A DNA stretch of 64,000 nucleotides, taken from positions 1 through 64,000 of the forward strand of contig LJUJ01000008.1 of assembly GCA_001303785.1 (NCBI GenBank), in the 5' to 3' direction. Below the pieces are notes generated by a model. That model made no database searches and was not told where the DNA came from. It was given only the letters and a program-made list of their open reading frames with translations. The first letter of the stretch is position 1. Each line of letters opens with the position of its first letter. This DNA is from Caldifarciminota bacterium SM23_42 (GTDB lineage: Bacteria > Hydrothermota > Tepidihabitantia > SM23-42). The translations under genes and the position numbers were made by a program. Positions 53,591 to 62,003 of this stretch are shown piece by piece.

Positions 53591-54047
53591 ACTGAAAACT
53601 GACCGCACGTCCCTAAATGATGATTTCGCCGGCAGAATGACACGGGCGGTGGTCAAGTCGGCGAGGGCGATGTCTAGGCTTCTGCCGATAATTATTGGGG
53701 CGATTTTGCTTGTTAGTCTCATCAACAGCTTGATACCCAAATCGTTCTATTTACAGTTCTTCAGAAGAAATATGCTGTTTGATTCACTCATTGGGAGCGT
53801 CATCGGCAGCATTTCAGCAGGTAGCCCGCTGACAAGTTATGTGCTTGGTGGCGAGTTTCTCAAGAATGGTGTAAGCATCAGTGCAGTGACTGCGTTTTTG
53901 GTAGCATGGGTGACCGTCGGTATGGTGCAATTGCCTGTAGAATTGATGACCCTCGGGCGCCGGTTTGCCATTGTGAGGAATCTAACTGCTTTCATCTTTG
54001 CCATTGTGGTGGGTATTATGACAATGCTGATACTGCATATCGTTTAG
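53580..54047 (+). CDS. Half-size permease, DUF318/ArsP-like, part 1
   Basis: 155 residues, four membrane helices. It carries GSVIGSISAGSPLTSYVLGG, which resembles the repeated Gly-Ser-Pro helix of UPF0718/ArsP permeases. It is about half the length of a full permease, and the next gene supplies a similar second half. Overlaps cinA by 11 nt. Probably a membrane transporter assembled from two chains; the substrate is unknown. Confidence 0.7.
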   Translation: MRPELKTDRTSLNDDFAGRMTRAVVKSARAMSRLLPIIIGAILLVSLINSLIPKSFYLQFFRRNMLFDSLIGSVIGSISAGSPLTSYVLGGEFLKNGVSISAVTAFLVAWVTVGMVQLPVELMTLGRRFAIVRNLTAFIFAIVVGIMTMLILHIV

Positions 54048-54065
54048 CGTGGGATGTAGAAAATC

Positions 54066-54572
54066 GTGAAGAAAATTGGCGGTGAGTGGTATTTTATGAG
54101 TGCAGTTTTTCTACTATATATCTTGATATTCTTTGTGGATCGTTCATTGTTCGGAAACAGCATCGGCTTTTTCTTTACTATAATTGTGAGGATCGTGCCG
54201 ATTTTTCTACTCGTTTTCATTCTTATGACTATTGCTAACCTGTTCATCACTCGGCGTGTTATTGTAAAGTATTTCAGGAAGCGGGGCATTGAAAAATGGT
54301 TTTTTGTCATTGGGGCGGGGATTTTGTCTACCGGACCGATCTATCTCTGGTATCCACTCTTGGCTGAACTCAGAGAAAAGGGTGTCAGTTATGGTTATCT
54401 GGCGACGTTTCTGTATAACCGGGCGATAAAGGTTCCATTATTGCCGGTTGCTCTTTTCTATTTCGGTCTGAAATACGTAATAGTGCTTACCCTGATGATG
54501 ATATTTTTTTCGGTTATCCAGGGCATGCTGATCAACAAACTCGTGCCGACTGACTCACGGTTATCAACGTGA
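54066..54572 (+). CDS. Half-size permease, DUF318/ArsP-like, part 2
   Basis: 168 residues, four to five membrane helices. It holds VIGAGILSTGPIYLWYPLL, the counterpart of the Gly/Ser/Pro motif in the preceding gene. GTG start, 18 nt downstream. The two proteins look like the pseudo-symmetrical halves of one permease encoded separately. Confidence 0.7.
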   Translation: MKKIGGEWYFMSAVFLLYILIFFVDRSLFGNSIGFFFTIIVRIVPIFLLVFILMTIANLFITRRVIVKYFRKRGIEKWFFVIGAGILSTGPIYLWYPLLAELREKGVSYGYLATFLYNRAIKVPLLPVALFYFGLKYVIVLTLMMIFFSVIQGMLINKLVPTDSRLST

Positions 54573-54606
54573 TCAGAGCAGTTAACCTAGGATCTTTTTT
54601 CATGAA

Positions 54607-55380
54607 ATGAGAAAGACCAGATTAGTATCGTGGAATGTGAACGGCCTGAGGGCGGTTTACAAAAAGGATTTCTTAACATGGTTCATGTCGGCGCAGCCGT
54701 CCATACTATGTTTGCAGGAAACAAAGGCTTCTGAGGAGCAGATTCCCGAAGAACTGAGACATCTTGCTGGTTACAGCGCGTACTACGTTTCGGCGAAGAA
54801 GAAAGGGTACAGCGGAGTAGGTTTGTATACAAGTTCTAGACCGAAAGACATTAAGAAAGGTTTCGGCATAAGAAAATTCGATATCGAGGGGAGAGTGATG
54901 ATTGCCGATTACGAAGCGTTCCTTCTCTTTAACATCTACTTTCCCAATGGAAAGATGTCTCGCGAACGACTGCAGTACAAACTGGCGTTCTACAAGGCAT
55001 TCCTGAGTCACGTTAGTGAATTGAAGCAAGCAGGTAAGAGAATCGTCATATGTGGTGACGTGAACACCGCTCATAAGGAAATCGATCTTGCCCGGCCTAA
55101 AGAGAACGAGAGAATTTCGGGATTTTTACCTGAAGAACGCGCCTGGATCGACAAGCTCATCGAACGCGGTTTCATCGATACCTTCCGTGTTTTCAACAAA
55201 GATGGTGGACACTACACATGGTGGGATTTCAAGACCCGCGCCCGGGAGAGGAATGTTGGCTGGAGGATCGATTACTTCTTCGTAAGTGATAACTTGCGGA
55301 AAAACCTCAAGGCCGCTTTTATTATGAAAGATGTCATGGGTTCGGATCATTGTCCCGTCGGTATCGACGTAACAATTTGA
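54607..55380 (+). CDS. xth: Exodeoxyribonuclease III (AP endonuclease)
   Basis: 257 residues of the EEP fold: [51 protein letters not shown] and [12 protein letters not shown] give every metal and catalytic residue. It repairs abasic sites. It lies 34 nt after the permease pair. Confidence 0.96.
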   Translation: MRKTRLVSWNVNGLRAVYKKDFLTWFMSAQPSILCLQETKASEEQIPEELRHLAGYSAYYVSAKKKGYSGVGLYTSSRPKDIKKGFGIRKFDIEGRVMIADYEAFLLFNIYFPNGKMSRERLQYKLAFYKAFLSHVSELKQAGKRIVICGDVNTAHKEIDLARPKENERISGFLPEERAWIDKLIERGFIDTFRVFNKDGGHYTWWDFKTRARERNVGWRIDYFFVSDNLRKNLKAAFIMKDVMGSDHCPVGIDVTI

Positions 55381-55448
55381 GTAAAGGATAATGCTCCGTG
55401 TTCGTGGCTGCGTCCTAAGAAATATCATGACCCATTTATGCTATTCTG

Positions 55449-55472
55449 GTATTCTGGTAATTACCAGAATAC
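55449..55472. repeat. Perfect 24-bp palindrome upstream of thpR
   Basis: GTATTCTGGTAA followed directly by its reverse complement, with an extra TATTCTGG just before it. It could be a terminator stem for xth (no T-run) or an operator. Confidence 0.65.
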
Positions 55473-55538
55473 GTAAAATGATAAGAAATGAGTCGTTGTG
55501 TGTATTCGATAGACCTGTTTGAATAATAAGGAGGCGAG

Positions 55539-56078
55539 ATGAGGACATTCTTGGCGGTTGAGATCCCTGAACATTCGAGGAGGCTGATAGACAATTTCAT
55601 CCAGATTCAGGCGAAGAGGGAATTGCCCATCAAATGGGTTAGGTTTGAGAACCTTCATATAACGTTGAGATTCCTGGGTGAAATTGATGAGGGCAGGAAG
55701 CAGGGAATTCTCCCCGTGGTTGCAGAGGTGGCTAAGGAATACCGTCCCTTTACTGTGCAGCTGGCAGGACTCGGATGCTTTCCCGGTCCGAGAAATCCGC
55801 GAGTCTTGTGGGTAGGCGCTAAACAGGGAAGTGAGGAATTGCATGAAATCGCCACCGAACTGGAAAAGGCACTGACGAAAATTGGTTTCAAGGCAGAGCA
55901 GCGATTCCACGCTCATTTGACTATAGGTAGAATAAAAAAACACTGTCAGGTGGATGATATTCTGGCACAACCGATATCGAGTGAACCATTCGAGGCAGAC
56001 TCGATCACGCTTTTCAAATCGACTCTAAGACCCGAGGGACCAATATACGAAGGATTGTACAAATTCACACTAGGGTGA
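55539..56078 (+). CDS. thpR: RNA 2',3'-cyclic phosphodiesterase (LigT/ThpR)
   Basis: 179 residues of the 2H phosphoesterase fold. The two HxTx motifs are HITLRFLGE near residue 46 and HLTIGRIKK near 126. It opens cyclic phosphates on tRNA-like ends. AAGGAGG before the ATG. Monocistronic. Confidence 0.95.
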   Translation: MRTFLAVEIPEHSRRLIDNFIQIQAKRELPIKWVRFENLHITLRFLGEIDEGRKQGILPVVAEVAKEYRPFTVQLAGLGCFPGPRNPRVLWVGAKQGSEELHEIATELEKALTKIGFKAEQRFHAHLTIGRIKKHCQVDDILAQPISSEPFEADSITLFKSTLRPEGPIYEGLYKFTLG

Positions 56079-56155
56079 TTCAACAGCCTGTTTGCTAGTC
56101 CAAATCAAGTTGCTGTTACCCTGTTTGGCTGTGTGAGACGTGAAAGATTTTTTTC

Positions 56156-56884
56156 CTAAGAAGGCATGTACGCCTTCTTTGTGTTGAATATGCTTCCGAA
56201 GATATTAGTATAGATATCGGGGTTCTTCTTCCTTATTTTGGAGAGCATGCCACGCATGGTTTCGCGTCTCGAGTTCTTGTAGTAGGGACAGACATTAGCA
56301 TGGCTCTTGAGTCCAAGGGCTCGGGCAATTCCCAGGATAGTCTCCTTATCCAGGTAGTAGATTGGTCGTACAAAATAGAATCTCCCATGAACAATCGGCT
56401 GTTTGGGCATGAGCGTAGACATTCGGCCGGTGTAGAAGATGTTGAGGAGCAGCGTCTCGACCACATCTTCTTTATGATGAGCTAGGGCTATGTTGAAGGT
56501 GTCTAGTTTTCCAGCAAGGTCCAAGAGCCTCTTGCGTCTTTCGCGGGAACAAAAGAAACACTTGTTCTTAACGTCCTTTATTCTTCGATAGATGTTTTGC
56601 TTGACGATGGTGTGTGGAATATTATGTTCACTCAAAAGCGGTTTTAACGGTGTCGTGGTCCACCCGGGAAACATCGGATGTATGTGAGCGGCTGTGATGT
56701 TCCACGATTGTTGGTAAATCGCGCTATATTCCTGGAGCAGAAACAAAAGCACGAGGCTATCGATACCACCTGAAACCCCGACTAGTATATTAGTATGTTT
56801 TTCGAGGACGGCATGACGCCTGATAGCGAATCTTAACGAAGAGAGTCCTGATTTGATCGCTGCCCGCGCGCGTGGTGTCTGCAG
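56156..56884 (-). CDS. TtcA-like PP-loop tRNA thiolation enzyme, apparent CTG start
   Basis: About 242 residues of the TtcA/TilS-like adenylating type: the PP-loop ILVGVSGGIDSLVLLFLL, a CFFCSRERRK pair near the middle, and LAHHKEDVVETLLLNIFY. There is no ATG, GTG or TTG between the in-frame TAA near 56905 and the PP-loop. The first one is a GTG after the loop, which would delete the ATP site. The upstream codons read as a normal TtcA helix (SSLRFAIRRHAVLEKHTN). CTG 56884, 9 nt after AGGT, is the best candidate; ATC 56890 is possible. It follows the sorting-domain gene without a promoter. Confidence 0.78.
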   Translation of the reverse strand: MQTPRARAAIKSGLSSLRFAIRRHAVLEKHTNILVGVSGGIDSLVLLFLLQEYSAIYQQSWNITAAHIHPMFPGWTTTPLKPLLSEHNIPHTIVKQNIYRRIKDVKNKCFFCSRERRKRLLDLAGKLDTFNIALAHHKEDVVETLLLNIFYTGRMSTLMPKQPIVHGRFYFVRPIYYLDKETILGIARALGLKSHANVCPYYKNSRRETMRGMLSKIRKKNPDIYTNIFGSIFNTKKAYMPS

Positions 56885-56891
56885 GCGGATG

Positions 56892-57989
56892 TTACCTAAG
56901 GACGATTAGTTGCCTTATGGCAACACCCTTACTGGATTCAAGTCGATAGAAATAGACGCCATTAGGCACCAGATTACCTTGTGCATCATCTGCATTCCAG
57001 ATTACACGGTGGGTACCTTCCAGATAACGATCCTTGGCGATTTGCTTGACCGGTTCACCGATTAGGTTGTAAATAGTGATCGTGAGGTAGAGAGGCTCAC
57101 TCAGGGTGAAGGCTATTTCTGTGAAGTTATCGACTGGGTTGGGGCGATTCTTGTCAAGCACTATCAGTTCTTCGGCTTTGCGGCCTGATTCAGACACAAC
57201 CTGTATGCTTTTTGTGATCCGGTTAAAAACCAACAGATTATTGTCTGCTGGATTCGCGAAAATTCTTGATCCACTGGATACGCTTCCGACACCTATTTTA
57301 CCTTTGTGGTTACCTTCATTGCTCAGGACCATGATCGAGTCCGTGAACAGTATGTACAAGCTGCCCTTGCTATCGGCGCATAAATCGAGAACATTGTCAG
57401 AGGCACTGTAGATTAATTTGCTACTATAGCTTTCTGCGTCGGTGAATATGCCGCCAGTCCATGCATAGATTCTGCTGCCGGTGCGTGTGAAGAGTGGAGT
57501 GCGTCGGTCAGAATAATCAGCCATTGGGATTAATGCAAAACCGTCCGCGTTGATGCTGATTGAGCCGATTGTCTCAAATGGTGTGGTGAAAACTAGTCTA
57601 TTTGGTTCAAGCACAGCGATTCCTGGGTTACCATTATTTGATAATGCACTCATTTGGGTGGGGTTATCGAAGTCGAGCCCGGTTACGACCACGTTTTCTT
57701 CATTGCCTCTTGTGTAGGTTAGGAGTCGGTTTCTGTTGTCTACATAATAAACATCATCGCCGAAAACAGCGAGTGCTCTTACATTGCTTGCCTCTCGGGA
57801 GAGCAAAGTATTCCCGCTCTTTGCGTCGATTCTCGAGATTGCCGAAGGAGAGAGAACCCAGATCTCTCCGTTATTACTTATCGCCAGGTCAGTGACCCGA
57901 CTGATTCTGGAAAGTGCGATTTCCTCGCTGAAATGCCAGGCACCCCAGGCCCAGCATATAACAAAAAGCAAGACGCTTAATCGTCTCAT
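56892..57989 (-). CDS. Secreted beta-propeller-like protein with T9SS/FlgD-type C-terminal domain
   Basis: 365 residues. Signal peptide (1-17), then NHL/SMP-like blades (ISNNGEIWVLSPSAISRID; FGDDVYYVDNRNRLLTY; DSKGSLYILFTDSIMVLS). From about residue 282 comes the sorting-type domain KNRPNPVDNFTEIAFTLSEP, then NLIGEPVKQI and NGVYFYRLESSKG. The last is the C-terminal signal that type IX secretion or FlgD-like Ig domains use in FCB bacteria. AAGGAGG precedes the ATG. Confidence 0.88.
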   Translation of the reverse strand: MRRLSVLLFVICWAWGAWHFSEEIALSRISRVTDLAISNNGEIWVLSPSAISRIDAKSGNTLLSREASNVRALAVFGDDVYYVDNRNRLLTYTRGNEENVVVTGLDFDNPTQMSALSNNGNPGIAVLEPNRLVFTTPFETIGSISINADGFALIPMADYSDRRTPLFTRTGSRIYAWTGGIFTDAESYSSKLIYSASDNVLDLCADSKGSLYILFTDSIMVLSNEGNHKGKIGVGSVSSGSRIFANPADNNLLVFNRITKSIQVVSESGRKAEELIVLDKNRPNPVDNFTEIAFTLSEPLYLTITIYNLIGEPVKQIAKDRYLEGTHRVIWNADDAQGNLVPNGVYFYRLESSKGVAIRQLIVLR

Positions 57990-58028
57990 AGACCTCCTTG
58001 TTATATGACGTTCTGTCTTTCATACTTA

Positions 58029-58056
58029 ATTATAGGCATTATATTGAAATTGTCAA
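58029..58056 (-). promoter_or_regulatory. Perfect-consensus promoter of the sorting-domain gene
   Basis: Minus strand TTGACA (58051-58056), 16-nt spacer, TATAAT (58029-58034). The leader is about 35 nt and ends in AAGGAGG. Confidence 0.85.
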
Positions 58057-58155
58057 TAGTTGATTTTGCCACATCTACACGCATAAGAGGCAAAACGTAA
58101 GAAAATGCGGAGGATTTTGTGTGAAATATGTGAAAGGGGGTAGATGAAGAGATTA

Positions 58156-58183
58156 TTGACTTGTCTACGTTTCTGTATATCAT
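58156..58183 (+). promoter_or_regulatory. trpS promoter, leaderless
   Basis: TTGACT (58156-58161), 16-nt spacer, TATCAT (58178-58183), 6 nt, ATG 58190. Confidence 0.75.
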
Positions 58184-58189
58184 AGACCT

Positions 58190-59182
58190 ATGATAGCTCA
58201 GAAGCGAGTTTTTAGCGGCATTCAGCCGTCGGGTAGGTTGCATGTCGGTAATTATGTTGGGGCCATGCGCAAGATGATTTCGCTGCAGGATGAATATTAC
58301 TGCATATACGGCATAGTTGATTATCACGCAATGACGGTGCGCTTTGACCCGAAGGAGATGGAGGAAAGCATATTCGACTGCGCAGTGGACTACATGGCAG
58401 CCGGTATTGATCCTACCAAGAGTGTGTTGATGGTCCAGTCTACGGTATCGCAGCACACTGAGTTGGCGTGGATTCTGAACACAATCACTCCCATTTCCTG
58501 GCTGCTAAGAGTTCCAACTTTCAAAGAGAAGCGTCAACAGAATCCGGATTACGTGAACATGGGTCTGCTCGACTATCCCGTATTAATGGCTTCCGATATC
58601 ATAGTCTACAAAGCAGAGGTTGTGCCTGTAGGTGATGATCAGCTTCCCCATCTGGAATTAACGCGTGAGATCGTGAGGCGATTCAATTCGCTGTTCGGGT
58701 ATACTTTTCCCGAACCTAAGGCAATGCTGGGCGAGGTCACAAGGATTTTGGGCCTTGACGGCAATTTCAAGATGAGTAAATCGTTGGACAATTGTATATA
58801 CCTAGACGAGTCCAAAGACGAGATTTGGAAGAAGTTATCTACCGCGGTAACTGATGTTCGAAGAAAAAGGAAAACGGATCCTGGAAACCCAGAGGATTGT
58901 AACATATTCACAATGCATAAGGCATTTTCCAAGAAAGGGGACATTGATTATTGCGCTCACGAGTGTTGTGTTGCGGGCATTGGTTGTTTAGACTGCAAGA
59001 AGATTCTGCTGGAGAATATGTACAAAGAATTGGAACCGATTCAAAAGAAACGCCATGAATTGAGTTGTAATAGGGAGCATGTCTATGACATCCTAAAACA
59101 GGGGCAGAAGAGAGCGGAAGAGATAGCCGTCGAGACGATGAGCGATGTCCATGCTAAAATAGGTGTTAAATCCTTTCATTAG
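58190..59182 (+). CDS. trpS: Tryptophanyl-tRNA synthetase with probable [4Fe-4S] site
   Basis: 330-residue class I synthetase. HIGH-type motif LHVGN near residue 18, KMSKS at 194-198, and the tryptophan pocket region DYHAMT and PVGDDQLPHLE. Cysteines 237, 259, 266 and 269 (CNIF, CC, GCLDC) closely match the C-x22-C-x6-C-x2-C iron-sulfur site of Thermotoga maritima TrpRS, here x21. Two extra cysteines, 255 and 260, are nearby. The start is leaderless. Confidence 0.95.
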   Translation: MIAQKRVFSGIQPSGRLHVGNYVGAMRKMISLQDEYYCIYGIVDYHAMTVRFDPKEMEESIFDCAVDYMAAGIDPTKSVLMVQSTVSQHTELAWILNTITPISWLLRVPTFKEKRQQNPDYVNMGLLDYPVLMASDIIVYKAEVVPVGDDQLPHLELTREIVRRFNSLFGYTFPEPKAMLGEVTRILGLDGNFKMSKSLDNCIYLDESKDEIWKKLSTAVTDVRRKRKTDPGNPEDCNIFTMHKAFSKKGDIDYCAHECCVAGIGCLDCKKILLENMYKELEPIQKKRHELSCNREHVYDILKQGQKRAEEIAVETMSDVHAKIGVKSFH

Positions 59183-59259
59183 ACACACGATACGCACGTA
59201 CCGCAATACGGATCAATACATACGAGTTATTATCTAGAATAGAATATTTGGGATTTGTT

Positions 59260-59751
59260 TCAGAACGGTTTCACTTCGTCGTCAAACAGTGAAACCACCA
59301 CGGATTGACCCATCAATTCGAGTGAGACGGAAAGTCTTCTTTTCTTACGGTCTTCTTTGACAAGAATCCCAATCGCTCCGGTAAGGGGTCCTGATATTAC
59401 CTGTACCCTTGCACCGACATGCAGAAAGGGAAGAGGGTAGATATTCCTGTCACTTCTGATGAAGATCTTTATCGAATTTATGTCTTCATCAGGAATTGCT
59501 GTTGGTCGACCATTTCCACAGATACGTGCGAGACCAGGTGTGCGAAACACCTTCATCCAGGTGTCTCTTATTTCATCCAATTCGATGAATAGATAATTCC
59601 TGAACAGTGGTCTTTTGATAAGAATTTTACGGTTGTTGCGTCGGCTGGGAACAATGATCTCCGGTAGAAAGGTGTTGATCCCTTTATCATGGAGTATCTT
59701 ATTCACGACGCGTTCGTGATTGCATTTGGTATATCCTGCGTACCAGCTCAT
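59260..59751 (-). CDS. NusG paralogue (RfaH/UpxY/LoaP-like)
   Basis: 163 residues: an NGN domain (WYAGYTKCNHERVVNKILHD, then IKRPLFRNYLFIEL) and a KOW domain (VGARVQVISGPLTGAIGILV). The essential secE-linked nusG would have ribosomal neighbours; this copy stands next to a sugar-nucleotide-type epimerase, as specialised NusG paralogues do. It probably acts as an antiterminator for one or a few surface-polysaccharide transcripts. It has its own perfect promoter. Confidence 0.88.
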   Translation of the reverse strand: MSWYAGYTKCNHERVVNKILHDKGINTFLPEIIVPSRRNNRKILIKRPLFRNYLFIELDEIRDTWMKVFRTPGLARICGNGRPTAIPDEDINSIKIFIRSDRNIYPLPFLHVGARVQVISGPLTGAIGILVKEDRKKRRLSVSLELMGQSVVVSLFDDEVKPF

Positions 59752-59768
59752 GTCATCATTCCTCTTTT

Positions 59769-59796
59769 ATTATAATTGCAATCACTTTTTTGTCAA
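59769..59796 (-). promoter_or_regulatory. Perfect-consensus promoter of the NusG paralogue
   Basis: Minus strand TTGACA (59791-59796), 16-nt spacer, TATAAT (59769-59774). Short leader with AGAGG before the ATG. It lies between this gene and the epimerase, so the two need not share a transcript. Confidence 0.85.
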
Positions 59797-59815
59797 GGCC
59801 AGTACAGTATGCAGG

Positions 59816-60820
59816 TTAAGCAAGATGACCCTGCTTGCGATACCAATCTATTGTTTCGACGATACCGCGGTCAAATGAATAGCGCGGTGTGAATCCGATC
59901 TCTTTGTTTATACTTGCACTGCTGCAAACCCAGTACTGGCATGCGAGCTCGCGGATCTTGTCGCGGGTGACTAGTTTTTTCTCAGGCGAAAGGAAAACAT
60001 CGTTCAACAGACCAATGAACAAGGCAATGGAAGCCGGTATCCGTATTTTCAAAGTCCTTCTGTTCAAGGTGGCAGCAATTGTGTCGAGGATGGAATCGAA
60101 GGAGTAACAATGCCCGTCGTTTGCAAAGTGAATTTTGTTTGCGAAATGGTTCTTCTCAATGATCTTGATGATAATATTAACCAAATCCTTCACATATATG
60201 AGGTTCATGTACTTTGGGCCGAATCCGATTACAGGGCAGAAACCTCGATGTAACAGTTTGATATACGTTAGTATTTCTTTGTCATGAGGACCGTACACCG
60301 AGACTGGTCTGAGAATGGTGAAGGATAACCCGCTCTTGATGATTAAGTCTTCGGCCAGGCTCTTTGTTTGGCCGTAAGCAGAAATTGGTTTTGCTTGTTC
60401 ACGTTCCTGCATTGGTTGGTTACGGGAGGATGGCCCATAGGCGGCGTGCGAGCTTAGATAGAGAATTCTTTGTACGTTCTTTTCGAGCATTGCATTTATC
60501 AGGTGCGCGGTACCCTCAGTGTTGGTCCTGTAGAATTGCCAATAGTTCTGTCCCATTGTCTTGGCGGCACAGTGAATTACGATGTCGATGTTATCCAATG
60601 ATTCGGCTATTCCACGGTTGCTTTCAAGATCGCCATAAAGAATCCTAATGTTAGGGTTATCCTTGAACAGTTCGATATTTGAAGTGGGGCGGACTAGTAT
60701 GGTGACGCGGTATTTTTGTATCAGCTCAAGAACTAGATTCTTGCCCACGAAACCACTGGCACCGACGACCAGTATTCTCTTTTGTTTCAATAGTCTTCTC
60801 CTAGTCTTGCGCTCTGTCAT
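59816..60820 (-). CDS. NAD-dependent epimerase/dehydratase (extended SDR)
   Basis: 334 residues with the Rossmann loop VVGASGFVGKNLVLEL, DIVIHCAAKT, the Ser-Tyr-Lys triad region (SSHAAYGPSS, YGQTKSLAEDL) and VYGPHDKEI. Extended SDRs of this type act on NDP-sugars, sterols or lipids; the product cannot be fixed. It could supply a sugar to the glycosyltransferases elsewhere in the window. Confidence 0.88.
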   Translation of the reverse strand: MTERKTRRRLLKQKRILVVGASGFVGKNLVLELIQKYRVTILVRPTSNIELFKDNPNIRILYGDLESNRGIAESLDNIDIVIHCAAKTMGQNYWQFYRTNTEGTAHLINAMLEKNVQRILYLSSHAAYGPSSRNQPMQEREQAKPISAYGQTKSLAEDLIIKSGLSFTILRPVSVYGPHDKEILTYIKLLHRGFCPVIGFGPKYMNLIYVKDLVNIIIKIIEKNHFANKIHFANDGHCYSFDSILDTIAATLNRRTLKIRIPASIALFIGLLNDVFLSPEKKLVTRDKIRELACQYWVCSSASINKEIGFTPRYSFDRGIVETIDWYRKQGHLA

Positions 60821-60870
60821 CGGAGCGATATTGCGGTTTTGCCTTCATGGTATTTTAGTATTACAATATC

Positions 60871-60898
60871 GGTGGCAGCACTGTGATGTGCTGCCACC
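60871..60898. terminator. Perfect 11-bp hairpin between barrel gene and epimerase
   Basis: GGTGGCAGCAC and GTGCTGCCACC with a 6-nt loop lie in the gap after the minus-strand barrel gene. There is no U-run after the stem, so it may be a Rho-assisted terminator or a processing hairpin. Confidence 0.6.
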
Positions 60899-60962
60899 CG
60901 TAGATTCTGGCTCAGGTGTTATGTTTCCGTTTCGCCCTAAGACCTGCTAAGAATGATTATTC

Positions 60963-61973
60963 CTAAAACTGATAGGAAAGGGAAAACTTACGGTTTGTCG
61001 TTGAGAATTCGTAGATATTCTGATCTACCCCGACATCAAAAGAGAATCCGCCGGCTTTAATTCCTCCACCATATGTGAAGCCGGTTCTTTTTCCTTCAGT
61101 ATCGTGGAAATATCCAGCTCTTAACTTGATGAAATTGTAATAGTCGACTTCTAGGCCGACGCCTTTCCATGCCTCAGTAAATTCATAGCCCAGATTCTCG
61201 AAGAAAGAATTGGTTTCGTCGGCAAACATACCGACCAGTATCTTTGTAACATCAGCGGTCAATGCAACACGCAATACTCTGGAATTAATCGGCTGTAACC
61301 GTAACCCTAGTCTAAGAGTGTACGGAAGTGGATCAGATGAACCACTCTCTGTATAGCTGATATTTGGTCCGATGTTTTGCAGGGCTGCCCCGACAGACAA
61401 TAATGACCACGGTTTGTATAGGACGCCGGTATCAAAACCATATGTCAGACCGGTACCTCCCATATCAATACCCAATTCGGGCATTCTTTCCCAGACCCAG
61501 TCGGGGACAAGGTAAGAATAGATTAGTTTCCAGCCGACGCCTAGCCCTAGATTTGGACCCAACTTAAATCCATAATTTAGACCTACGGATAAATCGAATG
61601 TCGTATATTCGCCGAGATAAACGCCCAATGAATTCCGGACCTCAGTTTTGCCGGTTGTGAGATATATTACATTAAGTCCGAATGTTCCAATTGAATACGA
61701 TTTAGTGACACCCGCATATTCGTAATACATGTCCGGCTGCAAACCCGATAGCCATGGTGCGTGCTGCAACGCGATTACGGTCTGGTCTACGAATGCAAGA
61801 CCAGCCTGGTTGTAATAACAAGCAGTAGCGTCATCGGCCACTGCCGAAAATGCGCCACTCAGTGCGGTCGCTCTCGCTCCTGGCCAAATCAGAAGGAATA
61901 CCGCACCAGGACGCTGCCCAGCACCAGCAAGGAGTGCTGAAAACAGAACAAGGATGAGAATAACCTTACGCAT
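60963..61973 (-). CDS. PorV/PorQ-family outer-membrane beta-barrel protein
   Basis: 336 residues. Signal peptide (MRKVILILVLFSALLAGAGQ), then FLLIWPGARATALSGAFSAVADDATACYYNQAGL, the N-terminal hallmark of the PorV/PorQ (UPF0164-like) family, then antiparallel barrel strands to a terminal aromatic residue (SLSYQF). PorV shuttles T9SS cargo in Bacteroidetes, so this may serve the sorting-domain protein at 56892. ATG 61973 follows GGAGGT; GTG 62021 lies before the -10 box. Confidence 0.88.
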   Translation of the reverse strand: MRKVILILVLFSALLAGAGQRPGAVFLLIWPGARATALSGAFSAVADDATACYYNQAGLAFVDQTVIALQHAPWLSGLQPDMYYEYAGVTKSYSIGTFGLNVIYLTTGKTEVRNSLGVYLGEYTTFDLSVGLNYGFKLGPNLGLGVGWKLIYSYLVPDWVWERMPELGIDMGGTGLTYGFDTGVLYKPWSLLSVGAALQNIGPNISYTESGSSDPLPYTLRLGLRLQPINSRVLRVALTADVTKILVGMFADETNSFFENLGYEFTEAWKGVGLEVDYYNFIKLRAGYFHDTEGKRTGFTYGGGIKAGGFSFDVGVDQNIYEFSTTNRKFSLSYQF

Positions 61974-62003
61974 ACAAAACCTCCAAACATGCTTTAGTCT
62001 ATG

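Noticed and set aside
3443-58120. Recurring word GGATTTTGTG (near 3443, 6794, 11269, 32291, 58111)
   Set aside because: It occurs in different contexts, once inside a coding region, with no shared position relative to genes; probably chance in A/T-rich DNA.
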